NCBI GenBank assembly: GCA_902761735.1
Contig: CACWLL010000010.1
Location: 1 to 64,000, forward strand
From: an uncultured bacterium
GTDB taxonomy: Bacteria > Cyanobacteriota > Vampirovibrionia > Gastranaerophilales > Gastranaerophilaceae
Length of the DNA: 64,000 bases
Reading direction: 5' to 3'
Shown here: positions 18,336 through 28,479 of the stretch, piece by piece
How positions within the stretch are numbered: the stretch's first letter is position 1
How the letters are laid out: every line of letters begins with the position of its first letter
The notes under the pieces: generated by a model
Seen by the model: only the letters and a program-made list of their open reading frames with translations
Database searches by the model: none
Told to the model about the DNA's origin: nothing
Program-made: the position numbers and the translations under genes

Positions 18336-19748
18336 ATGAAAAAAGGCTTAATCTTCTTATTTACTTGTATTATGTTTATGTATTCTGCCGTTCTTGTGTA
18401 CGGAAATACTACTGACACTGAGGATATTTCGGGACGTTGGGCAGAAAAAATTTCGGAAAAAGTTGTAATGGACGTATATCCCGATAAGAATGTCCACGGA
18501 TATTTGATTTTTATAACATGGAGAGAAGATGGGCTTGCTCAAAAGGATATTTACAGACTTCAAGCGACAAAAGATAAAAATGGAAAGCTTCAATATACAA
18601 ATGGGATTCATATTTACAGATTTTATGAAACAAAAAAGAAATTTGAGGACAAAATTGATTATAAAGACGGCTCCGGATATTTCAAAATCAATAATAACGA
18701 GTTGGTGTGGTTTGATAATAAAACAAAATCCGAAAGCACAACATTTATTAGAGCCAATAAAAATTTGACAAAAGATACAACAATTAAAAACAGCTTATTT
18801 TCAATAACTTTACCCGAAGAACTAAAAGGATTATATGAAACAAAAATAAAACAAGACAGAATTTCAATATTCCACAAAGACTCTAAAAAAGCAGGCTTTG
18901 GAGGTTTTGCATTTGGCATTAAAGCATATAAAAATCCGGCTGACCACGCAGTTCTTCCGGGAAGTAAAAAACTGGGAGAGCTGACAGACAAAAAAGGTAC
19001 TTTATATGATGTCGTCCTGAAACTTCCGACAGATGTTCAATACGATTACACTAAAAATTCAGAGCCGCCTGATGCTTTCAAAATTTTATACAATATTGGA
19101 GAATTTGTAAATATTAAAGGGATTAACGGTGCAACTTATCATAAAAATCAGGGAACCCGTGGGGAAGATTTATACAAAGATATTCTAAAAAAACATATAA
19201 CAGCCATAAAGGAAAAATGGGACTCAATAAAACTTGAAAACGAAAATATGAGTTATATGTACAATGTAATATCGCAAACCAATAAAAACCCTTTGTCAAA
19301 AATCGGATATGCATATTATGATACAAATGCCGACGGGGTTGAAGAGCTTTTAATAGGGGAAATTGCCGATGGTAATTGGAAGGGTGTAATTTATGATATG
19401 TATACAATGGTCAACCGAGAAACTAAACATGTTATAAGCGGAGGCAGCAGAAACAGATATTACGTATGCGACAATTCGTTTATTTGTAATGAGTATTCAT
19501 CCGGGGCAAACGAAAGCGGAGTCCGAGTATACATATTGGTAGAAAATTCAATAGAATTATTTCCTCAAGTAAGTTTCAAGTATGATGGATATACAAACAA
19601 TAAAAAACCTTGGTTCCTATCATACGGAAGCGATACCGATGAAAACAAATGGGAAAACGTGACAGAAGATGTTTTCAAAGAGAGGAAAGCAATATTTGAC
19701 AGGTATGAAAGATTTAATTTCATCCCGCTGAGCACTATTATATACTAA
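18336..19748 (+). CDS. Secreted protein of unknown function with DxNxDG motif
   Basis: A 470-residue protein with a signal peptide (first about 23 residues, ending VLVYG) and a GGAG ribosome-binding site. Residues about 28-150 look like a small beta-rich domain beginning ISGRWAEK, resembling the start of lipocalin-like or stress-response secreted domains. The middle (about 150-310) is unassigned. The C-terminal third contains GYAYYDTNADGVEELLIGE, a calcium-loop-like DxNxDGxxE sequence seen in secreted proteins of gut bacteria. It follows the tolC gene by 25 bases and could be part of the efflux transcript. It ends only five bases before a convergent gene. No catalytic motif was recognised. 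Confidence 0.8.
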   Translation: MKKGLIFLFTCIMFMYSAVLVYGNTTDTEDISGRWAEKISEKVVMDVYPDKNVHGYLIFITWREDGLAQKDIYRLQATKDKNGKLQYTNGIHIYRFYETKKKFEDKIDYKDGSGYFKINNNELVWFDNKTKSESTTFIRANKNLTKDTTIKNSLFSITLPEELKGLYETKIKQDRISIFHKDSKKAGFGGFAFGIKAYKNPADHAVLPGSKKLGELTDKKGTLYDVVLKLPTDVQYDYTKNSEPPDAFKILYNIGEFVNIKGINGATYHKNQGTRGEDLYKDILKKHITAIKEKWDSIKLENENMSYMYNVISQTNKNPLSKIGYAYYDTNADGVEELLIGEIADGNWKGVIYDMYTMVNRETKHVISGGSRNRYYVCDNSFICNEYSSGANESGVRVYILVENSIELFPQVSFKYDGYTNNKKPWFLSYGSDTDENKWENVTEDVFKERKAIFDRYERFNFIPLSTIIY

Positions 19749-19753
19749 TTAAT

Positions 19754-21595
19754 TTATTTTTTCTTTCCATATGGTATAGTATATGTCAACTGAGCAGATA
19801 CCTGATATTCGGAATCATTCAGGTCTAATCCCTTAATATTTGTTGCACCGACATTTAATCGTACGTTAAAGTTTTTGAAATCCTTGTTTATATTTGCATT
19901 TACATATGAAAACGCCATATCTGTCTTTATATATCCGGCATCAACACCTGCATAAAAATTCTTCTTAGGATTATCATAACTTCCGGTAAAGGTTAAATAT
20001 CCTATATTCGAAGGCTTTGAACCTTGTTCCATTATTCTTTTGTATACTAAATTTGTTCTGCATGATAACTCACTGCCATCACAATACACTTTTGAAAAAT
20101 CAACGATAGTTCCTACCGTGACCTGTAAGGCCTCTTTATTTTCTTCTTCTTCACCCGGAGTATTATAATCATACACACCCAATACAGGTCCGATTTGGAG
20201 TTTAGTTCCTTTATCCTGCTTATCTACAACATTAAAACCATACGTTGAAATAAATCCGCATTTACTGTCATCATATTCAAAATCCAAATCAAAGCCTTTT
20301 CCTGCCCTTGAGTCATAAAAGGCGGACAAATCTTTGTTTATAGAATCTGCTTTTTCTTTATTTGCAAGACCTTTCTCACCGACTTTCAATTCTTTTAAAT
20401 CTTGATTATAAGCTACATTTGAGTCATCACCGGAATCAGAAACTTCATCAGATAAAGTTTCTCCTGTTACATCATCGGCTTGGTCTTTGGGGTCATCTTC
20501 AGCCTTGTGTCTTTTATTACTAATTAAATCTAATTTTAATTTCATTTCACTTGATGAATTCATCTGTCCATCCGACGTACGAACAAAATTAGTTCGCCTG
20601 ATTAAATCTGCTCCAATACCTAAATAAATTACGGTAGCGTTTATATCCAACATTTTATGATCAGGGGAATGGAAATTTGCAGCAACACCTGCACCAACCA
20701 AAATGTCCTCATTGCTATATCTTGCTTTTAATGAAAAATCTCCCGTCATGTTTTTTGTGTACGATGGAGCAGCCTCCGAAGGTTTCGGTTGATTTTCTGT
20801 ATCTTTCTCCGAAGGTTCCTGCGGGTTTTCTGTTTTCTTTTGCAAATTTCCACTTATTGAGTCGGTTGCCTGTTCCACAGATTTTTCACCATTAGTATCA
20901 TCATCATTATCAAAATATTTTGAATAATCATCCTCTCCTATATCTTCTTGAGCTGCTTTATACCCGATATTACCGTTAAAAATAATACCGAAATTTTTTG
21001 ATTTATTTTGCCATGTATTATTTACAACTGCACGATAATTTGAATTATATTGACCTTGACCGCCCTCGGTTTCATAGTAAAAACCACCTTTTAAGACTCC
21101 TCCGTCAGGCAATTCTGTGTCATTTAACTCACTTATATGTTGCTTTCCAAGGTCATCTATGTCATCCATGGTATTAACCAACTCACCAAGTTGAGCTTCA
21201 GCCTTTCTATCGGACATTTTACTGCTGGACTTAGCATGTATTCTTTGCTCTTTCGATATGAGTTTTGAATAAGAAGCGTTTTTTACACTTTTTGTATCGG
21301 AAAACCCTTCATTAGAATCATTTTTATATTGATTTGTATTTGACTCTGATTTATTAGAATTATTTTCAGCCGAAACGTCATCGCCTTCTGCCGTTTCCTC
21401 TTGATTTTCATTATGTTCAACAGTCAAGCCTTTTATCGGTTCTTGAAAAGTCGGAACCTGAAGTTTTCTTTGCGGAAATATTCGGATTTTAGCCAAATTA
21501 TTTGCAGTTTCCTGCAATATATTCTCACCAAATCGTTTATAATCCTCTGCATAATTTTGTCCTAATTTTGAAATTTTTAAATTTTCTTCGCCCAT
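19754..21595 (-). CDS. Beta-barrel-like protein without a signal peptide
   Basis: A 613-residue protein that I do not recognise as a named family. The ATG has a strong GGGGAAA ribosome-binding site, so the start is firm, yet the N-terminus (MGEENLKISKLGQ) is charged and lacks a Sec signal. Residues about 60-170 are disordered and rich in Asn, Ser, Glu and Lys. A second acidic low-complexity stretch with Pro-Ser repeats lies at about 225-275 and a third at about 365-400. In between are glycine/aromatic-rich alternating strands such as GIIFNGNIGYKA and VNANINKDFKNFNVRLNVGATNIKG, ending QVSAQLTYTIPYGKKK, as in outer-membrane barrels. It could be a barrel exported by an unusual route or a cytoplasmic beta protein. 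Confidence 0.7.
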   Translation of the reverse strand: MGEENLKISKLGQNYAEDYKRFGENILQETANNLAKIRIFPQRKLQVPTFQEPIKGLTVEHNENQEETAEGDDVSAENNSNKSESNTNQYKNDSNEGFSDTKSVKNASYSKLISKEQRIHAKSSSKMSDRKAEAQLGELVNTMDDIDDLGKQHISELNDTELPDGGVLKGGFYYETEGGQGQYNSNYRAVVNNTWQNKSKNFGIIFNGNIGYKAAQEDIGEDDYSKYFDNDDDTNGEKSVEQATDSISGNLQKKTENPQEPSEKDTENQPKPSEAAPSYTKNMTGDFSLKARYSNEDILVGAGVAANFHSPDHKMLDINATVIYLGIGADLIRRTNFVRTSDGQMNSSSEMKLKLDLISNKRHKAEDDPKDQADDVTGETLSDEVSDSGDDSNVAYNQDLKELKVGEKGLANKEKADSINKDLSAFYDSRAGKGFDLDFEYDDSKCGFISTYGFNVVDKQDKGTKLQIGPVLGVYDYNTPGEEEENKEALQVTVGTIVDFSKVYCDGSELSCRTNLVYKRIMEQGSKPSNIGYLTFTGSYDNPKKNFYAGVDAGYIKTDMAFSYVNANINKDFKNFNVRLNVGATNIKGLDLNDSEYQVSAQLTYTIPYGKKK

Positions 21596-21754
21596 TTTTT
21601 CCCCGCTATTAATTTTATAAATATCCCCTATATTCTTATTAAAAAATTTTTATAAAAAAATTTGCTTTATATATTAAGAATTGTAAAATTAAAGCAGTTT
21701 TTTATTTTAGAAACACTTTATAAGTTCATAGGGATTATTATAAGGAGAAAAATT

Positions 21755-22213
21755 ATGACAGACGGGATTAAGGTTGGAATGGCATTTGGCCGCTACGATG
21801 AAATGGTTCAGGAATTAAGTAAAACTTGCAACACGGAGAAAAAGGCTTATTCCGAAAAAACTGATTATGAAAGCGAATATGTATTTAAAGACAAAAAAAC
21901 CGGAAATTTTAAAAACGGGTTTAGAGAAAATATTAGAAAAAGTGCACAGAGTACACCGCTTTTCTCAAATTCCGTAATATTTAACGGGGAATACCAACAT
22001 GGAACAACGGCAAACAACGCCGAAGAACTGAATGTATTTGATTATATTCAAACAAAAGACTCTTCTCAATTTGCACTTGATATTAATGGGGATGGAATAG
22101 TTAACGAAAATGAAATTTTCAAAGGAAAACTTGATTATTTTGTTTATAAAAGAGCCAAAGAAAGCGGCAATTTAGCAAACTATAATAACTTTTTGAATAT
22201 ATATAAGTATTAA
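21755..22213 (+). CDS. Small EF-hand-containing protein
   Basis: A 152-residue soluble protein. The open frame extends upstream to 21662, but the ATG at 21755 has a perfect AAGGAG seven bases before it. Residues 109-120 form a canonical 12-position EF-hand loop, D-I-N-G-D-G-I-V-N-E-N-E, followed by a helix (FKGKLDYFVYKRAKES), so it probably binds calcium. The rest is polar and gives no family. No signal peptide is present. It is divergent from the signal-less barrel-like gene. The two may be functionally linked, but nothing in the sequence proves this. Confidence 0.75.
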   Translation: MTDGIKVGMAFGRYDEMVQELSKTCNTEKKAYSEKTDYESEYVFKDKKTGNFKNGFRENIRKSAQSTPLFSNSVIFNGEYQHGTTANNAEELNVFDYIQTKDSSQFALDINGDGIVNENEIFKGKLDYFVYKRAKESGNLANYNNFLNIYKY

Positions 22214-22263
22214 ACTAAACATATTTATATTTGAAAATATATAGCTGATTTTTTATCTTCGGC

Positions 22264-22269
22264 TATAAT
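22264..22269 (+). promoter_or_regulatory. -10 box positioned for a leaderless transcript
   Basis: A perfect TATAAT ends seven bases before the ATG at 22277. No Shine-Dalgarno lies in between or just upstream, and no convincing -35 box was found. A 9-bp hairpin (TATAGCTGA / TCGGCTATA, 22239-22267) overlaps it. Confidence 0.35.
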
Positions 22270-22276
22270 TATATTT

Positions 22277-22921
22277 ATGGAAAAATATTTCATTGATAAT
22301 AATTCCGATAAGCTAATCTTATTTTTTACCGGATGGGGTTGTGATGAGCATGAATTTGCCCATCTTAAAACAGCAACAGATGTTTTGCTGCTCTATAATT
22401 ATGTTGATTTGAATTTTTATTTTGATTTTTCAAAATATAAAGAAATAAATCTTATAGCATTTTCTGCAGGAGTTTTTGTAGCATCCGTTTTGGATTATAA
22501 TTTTAGTATTAATAAAAAAATTGCAATAAGCGGAAATCCCTATCTGTTCGACGAAGAACTCGGATTATCAAAATCCTTGCAAGACATATTGTACAATATA
22601 ACAGAAGATAATGCAGATGAATTTACAAGAAAATACCTGATTAAAACAGAAGATGAATACAAGAATTTTCACATTTCAAACAGAACGCCAGACAGTTGTC
22701 AAATTGAATTTGATGCACTAAAAAAGCTTTATAACGCAAACAAACACAAGATTAAAAATATATTTGATATAGCATTCATAGGAGCGGATGACCCACTATT
22801 CAAGCCTTCAATGCAAAAAAATTTTTATGGGGATAAATTAAAACTGATAGAAAACGCTCGGCATAATATGTTTTTCAGAATACAAAGTTATGAGGATATT
22901 CTTAACTGTAATATTAAATAA
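22277..22921 (+). CDS. bioG: BioG-like pimeloyl-ACP methyl ester esterase (DUF452)
   Basis: A 214-residue alpha/beta hydrolase. BioG removes the methyl group from pimeloyl-ACP methyl ester in biotin synthesis. The family signature ILFFTGWGCDEHEF is at the N-terminus. The nucleophile elbow reads AFSAGV with Ser63, the acid is in GADDPLF (Asp171 or 172), and His196 is in ARHNMFF, completing the triad. The length is typical for BioG. No bioC or other biotin genes are nearby, so the assignment rests on the protein alone. The start lacks a ribosome-binding site. The gene converges with the unknown gene ending at 22936. Confidence 0.75.
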   Translation: MEKYFIDNNSDKLILFFTGWGCDEHEFAHLKTATDVLLLYNYVDLNFYFDFSKYKEINLIAFSAGVFVASVLDYNFSINKKIAISGNPYLFDEELGLSKSLQDILYNITEDNADEFTRKYLIKTEDEYKNFHISNRTPDSCQIEFDALKKLYNANKHKIKNIFDIAFIGADDPLFKPSMQKNFYGDKLKLIENARHNMFFRIQSYEDILNCNIK

Positions 22922-22935
22922 CAGAAACGAATTAA

Positions 22936-24564
22936 TTAAAAGAGCCGTTTTTTCTTTCTCATATTATCGGCAGCCAATCCTATTTGATTTAGGAGAACAC
23001 CTGAAACAACGCCTAAAGCCAAAGATTTTCCCCCTGATACAAGCTTTGTTGTACTTATTAATGATGTTAAAATTGCACCGGCAATCGGAATCCCGGATTT
23101 TAATGCGATAGAAATTCTCTCATCTTCATTTTTTGCAAAACCCAAACCTTTAGTTATCATTAAACCTGAAAAAGCAATTGTTAATATATCGGTAGGGGCA
23201 GAGCCCAGTTCTAAATCTCGTATTTTATCAAAAAGCTCGACTGTTTCAAGATTTACTGATTTATCAAACGATTTAATTGCCTCATTCATTGAAAATATTG
23301 CATCGGATTTTGAGAGTTCAAAAGGTGCAATTTTATAATAAATATCAAGCATATCTTGAATTTCACCGGATGCATCCTCATTCAGCATCTCTCTGATAAT
23401 TTTTAGACACGTATTCTTGCTGTTTTGCTGAGCCTTACCTAAATTGTCCAAATTAGGAGAATCCAAAAAAGTATGTTCTAATTTTGCGAGTTCCCTAAAA
23501 AACATTTCTTTATTACTTCGCATTAATTCCGGATTCTTACCAAACCACTCAAGCTTTTCAAGGACATCAAAACTTGCTTCGTCTTTTGGCGGAATTAAAG
23601 ATTTAATTTGTTTCAAACAATCCGTAATAACATCTGTTCTGTCTTTATCGGTATATGACAAGGCATTCCTTGCATACGAAACATTGTCGTGCAATATAGT
23701 TTTATCCCCTTTGATGTTTTCTGCGGCGATAAAGGTCTGCCACATTTCTTTCCTTTTAAACTTATTATCCTTTGTCCAAAAATCTTTAAAGGACAAATCC
23801 CAAAAATCAGAATACAAATTGGCGGTAACCCTTTTCATATATTTATACCTTTGTTCTTGAGAGTCTTTCGAAATAAATCCTCCGACAAGAAGCTTGACGG
23901 TATCTCTGTGATCTTTTGCTTTATTTACAAGTTCTCGTTTTGTATAAGGTTTTCCTTTAAAATGTATAATTTCATCCGGTGAATCTTTTAAAAGGTATTC
24001 ATCCAATTCATCAAAAGCCTTATACATTTTGTTAAACCTCTCTTCAGTCTTTTTGTATGATTTTGTTACTGTTTTTCTGGATAAATTTTCAAATTTTCTT
24101 GATATAAATTCATGTATTTTTTTAGTTGGCTTTGTCTTATACATGGCACGCATAAATAACACGTCTTTTAACGAAGTTATATTATTTATACTTTCTGATT
24201 TTTTTATAATATAGTTTATATTTCTGATAGCATATTCATAAACTTTTGCTCTCTTATTCGCATGTGAAATTGAAGCTGTATTTCTCTTTGCCTCCAAATG
24301 ATCTTTGAATTTTCCCAAATATTTGCTTGTATTTTTTTGAACTCCTCTTGTAAAAGAAAGAATAACAAGTCCTGCAAATAAAGTAAGTATTCCCGCAGTA
24401 TATTTGCGTTTTTCTGTTTTATTAGTTTTTTCGGATTGAGGCATGAAATAAGCTTCCCCTGATTTTTCTTTTGAGTATAACTTATTATAAAATCTGGAGA
24501 AGATATTATATTTGTTATGGGTATTTAATTGCTGACTGTAATACAGGTGATAATTATTATCCAC
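22936..24564 (-). CDS. Unknown membrane-anchored helical protein
   Basis: A protein of up to 542 residues with no family that I recognise. From the GTG at 24564 (AAGG nine bases upstream) it starts with a polar Tyr/Asn-rich tail. An in-frame ATG at 24444 (MPQSEK, with AGGGGAAG upstream) would give 502 residues, so the start is undecided. A membrane helix follows (YTAGILTLFAGLVILSF), then about 330 residues of charged alpha-helical sequence, then a Gly/Ala/Ser-rich hydrophobic end (IPIAGAILTSLISTTKLVSGG and LALGVVSGVLLNQIGLAA) that looks like one or two further helices. Both ends are thus membrane-associated around a soluble helical core. It ends 15 bases from the convergent esterase gene. Confidence 0.65.
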   Translation of the reverse strand: MDNNYHLYYSQQLNTHNKYNIFSRFYNKLYSKEKSGEAYFMPQSEKTNKTEKRKYTAGILTLFAGLVILSFTRGVQKNTSKYLGKFKDHLEAKRNTASISHANKRAKVYEYAIRNINYIIKKSESINNITSLKDVLFMRAMYKTKPTKKIHEFISRKFENLSRKTVTKSYKKTEERFNKMYKAFDELDEYLLKDSPDEIIHFKGKPYTKRELVNKAKDHRDTVKLLVGGFISKDSQEQRYKYMKRVTANLYSDFWDLSFKDFWTKDNKFKRKEMWQTFIAAENIKGDKTILHDNVSYARNALSYTDKDRTDVITDCLKQIKSLIPPKDEASFDVLEKLEWFGKNPELMRSNKEMFFRELAKLEHTFLDSPNLDNLGKAQQNSKNTCLKIIREMLNEDASGEIQDMLDIYYKIAPFELSKSDAIFSMNEAIKSFDKSVNLETVELFDKIRDLELGSAPTDILTIAFSGLMITKGLGFAKNEDERISIALKSGIPIAGAILTSLISTTKLVSGGKSLALGVVSGVLLNQIGLAADNMRKKKRLF

Positions 24565-24668
24565 AGGGAATAACCTTATTTTAAAAATAATTTGATATTG
24601 TAATACCGTAAAATAAAAACTGAAAAATCTATTTTTTGCTATTTAATAAAATATTTTATAAAAAATTT

Positions 24669-24684
24669 TTGTAAAAATTTACAA
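24669..24684. promoter_or_regulatory. Inverted repeat in a divergent promoter region
   Basis: TTGTAAA and TTTACAA are separated by two bases in the 184-base AT-rich space between the divergent unknown membrane protein and asmA genes. It may be an operator, although such AT-rich symmetry can arise by chance. Confidence 0.25.
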
Positions 24685-24748
24685 CACAATTATTCATGAA
24701 AAAAATTTTTTGATTTACAATTTACACTGTCAAATAGGAAGGGATATT

Positions 24749-27700
24749 ATGAAGAAGTTTTTTAAGATATTAGGGATTATATTTTGTATCATATTAGCAG
24801 GATTATATGTATGTTTTTTATTTGTACTTCCACGAGTTGTTGATATTAGTCAATTCAAGCCTGAAATACAAAAACTCGTAAAAGAACAGGCAAATATTGA
24901 TTTAAGTTACAACAACGAAAAGCTAATAACTACCCCCCTTCTTGGTATAGGATTCTCCGCTGACGACATTAAGGTTACAATGCCGGATAAATCAGATATA
25001 TTGACAGCAGACAAAATAAAAGCTGTTGTATCCATCCCTCACGCTCTTCTTCTAACCGTAAAAGTTTCTTCCGTTGATATTGAAAATCCGATTGTTAATG
25101 CGGAAATTATGCCCAACGGAGAAGATTACAAAATCGTAAAACATATAGAAAATATTCTTAATGCAAAAAAAGAATCTACTTTTGGAGAAAAACAAGTTGA
25201 AGTAAAAGAAGGTTTTCAATTTAATCCTGATTGGATAAAAATTGTTATCCCAAATGTGCAACTTCATAATTATAAAGTTTTAGTCAGAGATTTAGGTTCG
25301 GGGCATTATCTTGATTTGCACGGAGAAAAATTAATATTCGGATATTTCAATAATAAAAATATTCGAGTCAGAACAAATGCAGAACTTTATAGTGACAAAA
25401 ACAAAAATATTACTGCAAACATTGATTTTGATACTTTTCTTCCGCCTCCGTCACCAAAATTAGATGAAGAAGACGACCCCGCAGAAAAAATTGATATTCC
25501 TTTTATTAATCCTGTAAGTATTTATCAAAAATATGATTTGAAAGCTAATCTTGAATCTAAAATAAAAATCAGACACTCTGATAAAAAAGGAATTTATTCT
25601 TTTGGGCATCTAAATATTGAAAATATTACACTGAAAATATCTGAGATAAAATTGCCCGAAAGCTACATAAAAATTAAAACATTTAACCAAAATGCAACAA
25701 TTGACAGCGACATATACGCAACAAAAAATGAAAATATTAAATTAGCAGGAAAAATAAATTACTCTAAACATCCAAATGCAGATATGTATATTAAAACCGG
25801 AGCAATTAAATTCCAAGATATGTTGACTTTAGCAGAGGCTTTTCTAAAATCTTTAAGTGTTCCTAATGAACTAAACCAATATAAAGCCGGTGGAGAATTA
25901 ATAGCTGATTGCTACATAAAAACGAACTTCAAAAAATTAAAATCAAACGGTTATATTAAAATACAAAACGGGGCACTACAAGTAAGAAATCTTGGAGAAG
26001 TCCTTTCTAAAATTAACATAAACGTACTTCTTGATAATAATATCCTTAAACTTGATAATTCTCATTTGTTTGTCGGTAATTCGGAAGTAAAAATTAAAGG
26101 CTCAATAGACGAAAAATCTTATACCGATGTAAATATCACTTCTGATAGAATACCTTTACCAAAACTTTATAATGCTTTTGCACCGAAAGATTTAAGAAAT
26201 AACTTTAAACTGAAAGCGGGGGATTTATCGGCAACCTTTACTATACAAGGAAAAATGAAAGAAGCCGTTTCAAATTTAAAAGCTAAATTAAATAATCTGG
26301 ATTTTTCGGATAATAACAATTCTTTTGCTATCAAAAATTATAACTTTGATACAAACTTTAACTTTGATGCAAAAACAAAAAATATGAACGGAGAAATTCA
26401 AAATAAAGGTCTTAATATTATTTTCCCGAAGACTTCATCTAAAATTACTATCCCTAAAATAGAAATAAACATCGCTGATAAGAATATTGATATCACTCCT
26501 AATATATTATACTTTAACAATAATTCCGCTATCGGATATTTAGGAAGTATCACAAATTATGAAAAATTGGAGAATATTGATTTTTCCGCAAACGGAGAAA
26601 TAAAAACTCCTGACCTTATAAAATTTTTAGGTAATGATATAAAACCATACCTGCATTATAACGGTAAAATTCCTGTCAGATTGGATTTTAACGGGAATAA
26701 GCATAAACAAACATTATATACATACGCATTAGGGGATACTAATAATTTTATCACTCCGATAGATTTCAAAAACCTACAAGGACAAAAAACTTCGCTTCAA
26801 GCAAATATCGACTTTAAACCTAAACGAATAAAAATTAAAAATACGGGATTATTCACAAGAACAATCAAACAAAATGAAGATGGCACCGAAAATATCAAAT
26901 TAAATAAAGTAATAGATATTGACGGAACGCTTGAACATAACAGAATAAACCTGTTAAAACTTGATATCAAAAACAATTTAGAAGGTAAGATTTTTGTATT
27001 TCCTAAATCAAATTTCATACTTGATAAAACAAAAATATTCGCATTTGGAAGAACTTCCGCTCCAATAATTAGAGGGGATATAAACCTTCATGATTTGATA
27101 ATACCGGAAATTCACTCTGTATTAAAAAACTTGAGTATTAAAATTAACGGAAGAAGCTTGACCTTTAATATAAAAGATTTTCTTATGAGGGATTCTGATA
27201 TCACTATTGGGGGAAAATATTCTCTTGAACCAAATGAAAATATTGTATTGGAAGACCTGAAGATAACTTCAAAATTAATAAATCTTGATGATATTACCGA
27301 TGTCACACAAGCTTTAGACAAGGCTCTTCCAAAGCCTTCCGCATCATCCGGCAATAAATCGGGAAATCAAAATATCCCTGTTGTAATACCAAACGGAACT
27401 GTTAATTTAAGGAAAATTAAAACAGGAAATATTGAGCTTACCAATACTCTTACCAGATTAATACTCAGAAATAACATTCTACATCTTAGAAATTTATCAA
27501 CTGACATCTTTAAAGGAAACGTCACGGGAAGTATAGATGTTAATCTGATTAAACTTCTTGTTGCGACAGATTTAAAAGGTAAAAATATAGATATAGAAAA
27601 AGCTCTGTATGACGCCGCAGGGATGAAAGATGCTTTAAGCGGAACAACAGAATTTAGTGCAAAATTAAATATTGATGCTAACGCAACAAATCCTGAGGCT

Positions 27701-28477
27701 CAGATGAAGGGTATAAACGGAGATATCACGTTTCTGGCAAAAGACGGCCAATTCGGACCTTTCGGAAAACTTGAAAATATGATTCTTGCAGAAAACATAC
27801 GAGAATCACAATTTTTCCAAACGGCACTAGGCGGAGTTATAAATTCATTGTCTACTATCGATACAACCCACTTTATAGAATTAGACGGCAAAATCACCTT
27901 AAATAACGGGGTTTGTGAAATTGAACATATCTCATCTAAAGGCAACGTTATGAATTTACATATCTTAGGTAATTTTGATATTCTTAAAAATTACGCAGAT
28001 ATGAAAGTCCGTGTAAAATTGACTTCAATTATATCTAACTTACTGGGGCCAATCAACGCAATAAATCCGGTAAACTTAATGAATAGTGCAGCCAGTATGA
28101 ATGTTGTAACAGCTAAGGCATTTTCCTTATTCTGTGAAACTGTACCCGAAAACGAATTTGCTATGCTGCCGGTATTTGATAATACATATGTAGATAAATC
28201 AGCAACAAAATTCCAACTTGGAGTAAGAGGGGATGCCGCAAAACCGCTAACATTGATAAAATCCTTTAAATGGCTTGCTACAAAAGCACAATTTGAGGCT
28301 GCAGAAGAATATGCAAACTCTCTTCCTGACCCTGTTGAAGGAAGTACCGCAACAACAATTGAAGAAGCAATAAAAGAAGCGGAAGCTCTTAAAGCAGCTC
28401 AAGAAGCAGAAAAGAAAACTTTAAAATATAAAATTAAGCATTTAATTAAAAAAGATGTCGACGTTCAGGGAGAATAA
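24749..28477 (+). CDS. AsmA-family envelope protein
   Basis: A 1242-residue AsmA-like protein. The family (AsmA, TamB, YhdP) forms long periplasmic beta-groove bridges implicated in lipid transport to the outer membrane. A single N-terminal membrane helix (KILGIIFCIILAGLYVCFLFVLPRVV) is followed by a very long repetitive beta-rich region and a conserved AsmA C-terminal part (SLSTIDTTHFIELDGKITLNNGVCEIEHI). The last 80 residues are a charged Ala/Glu/Lys helix. The frame is open from 24710, but the ATG at 24749 has AGGAAGGGA upstream and begins the membrane anchor. The next gene starts two bases after its stop. Confidence 0.9.
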   Translation: MKKFFKILGIIFCIILAGLYVCFLFVLPRVVDISQFKPEIQKLVKEQANIDLSYNNEKLITTPLLGIGFSADDIKVTMPDKSDILTADKIKAVVSIPHALLLTVKVSSVDIENPIVNAEIMPNGEDYKIVKHIENILNAKKESTFGEKQVEVKEGFQFNPDWIKIVIPNVQLHNYKVLVRDLGSGHYLDLHGEKLIFGYFNNKNIRVRTNAELYSDKNKNITANIDFDTFLPPPSPKLDEEDDPAEKIDIPFINPVSIYQKYDLKANLESKIKIRHSDKKGIYSFGHLNIENITLKISEIKLPESYIKIKTFNQNATIDSDIYATKNENIKLAGKINYSKHPNADMYIKTGAIKFQDMLTLAEAFLKSLSVPNELNQYKAGGELIADCYIKTNFKKLKSNGYIKIQNGALQVRNLGEVLSKININVLLDNNILKLDNSHLFVGNSEVKIKGSIDEKSYTDVNITSDRIPLPKLYNAFAPKDLRNNFKLKAGDLSATFTIQGKMKEAVSNLKAKLNNLDFSDNNNSFAIKNYNFDTNFNFDAKTKNMNGEIQNKGLNIIFPKTSSKITIPKIEINIADKNIDITPNILYFNNNSAIGYLGSITNYEKLENIDFSANGEIKTPDLIKFLGNDIKPYLHYNGKIPVRLDFNGNKHKQTLYTYALGDTNNFITPIDFKNLQGQKTSLQANIDFKPKRIKIKNTGLFTRTIKQNEDGTENIKLNKVIDIDGTLEHNRINLLKLDIKNNLEGKIFVFPKSNFILDKTKIFAFGRTSAPIIRGDINLHDLIIPEIHSVLKNLSIKINGRSLTFNIKDFLMRDSDITIGGKYSLEPNENIVLEDLKITSKLINLDDITDVTQALDKALPKPSASSGNKSGNQNIPVVIPNGTVNLRKIKTGNIELTNTLTRLILRNNILHLRNLSTDIFKGNVTGSIDVNLIKLLVATDLKGKNIDIEKALYDAAGMKDALSGTTEFSAKLNIDANATNPEAQMKGINGDITFLAKDGQFGPFGKLENMILAENIRESQFFQTALGGVINSLSTIDTTHFIELDGKITLNNGVCEIEHISSKGNVMNLHILGNFDILKNYADMKVRVKLTSIISNLLGPINAINPVNLMNSAASMNVVTAKAFSLFCETVPENEFAMLPVFDNTYVDKSATKFQLGVRGDAAKPLTLIKSFKWLATKAQFEAAEEYANSLPDPVEGSTATTIEEAIKEAEALKAAQEAEKKTLKYKIKHLIKKDVDVQGE

Positions 28478-28479
28478 TT

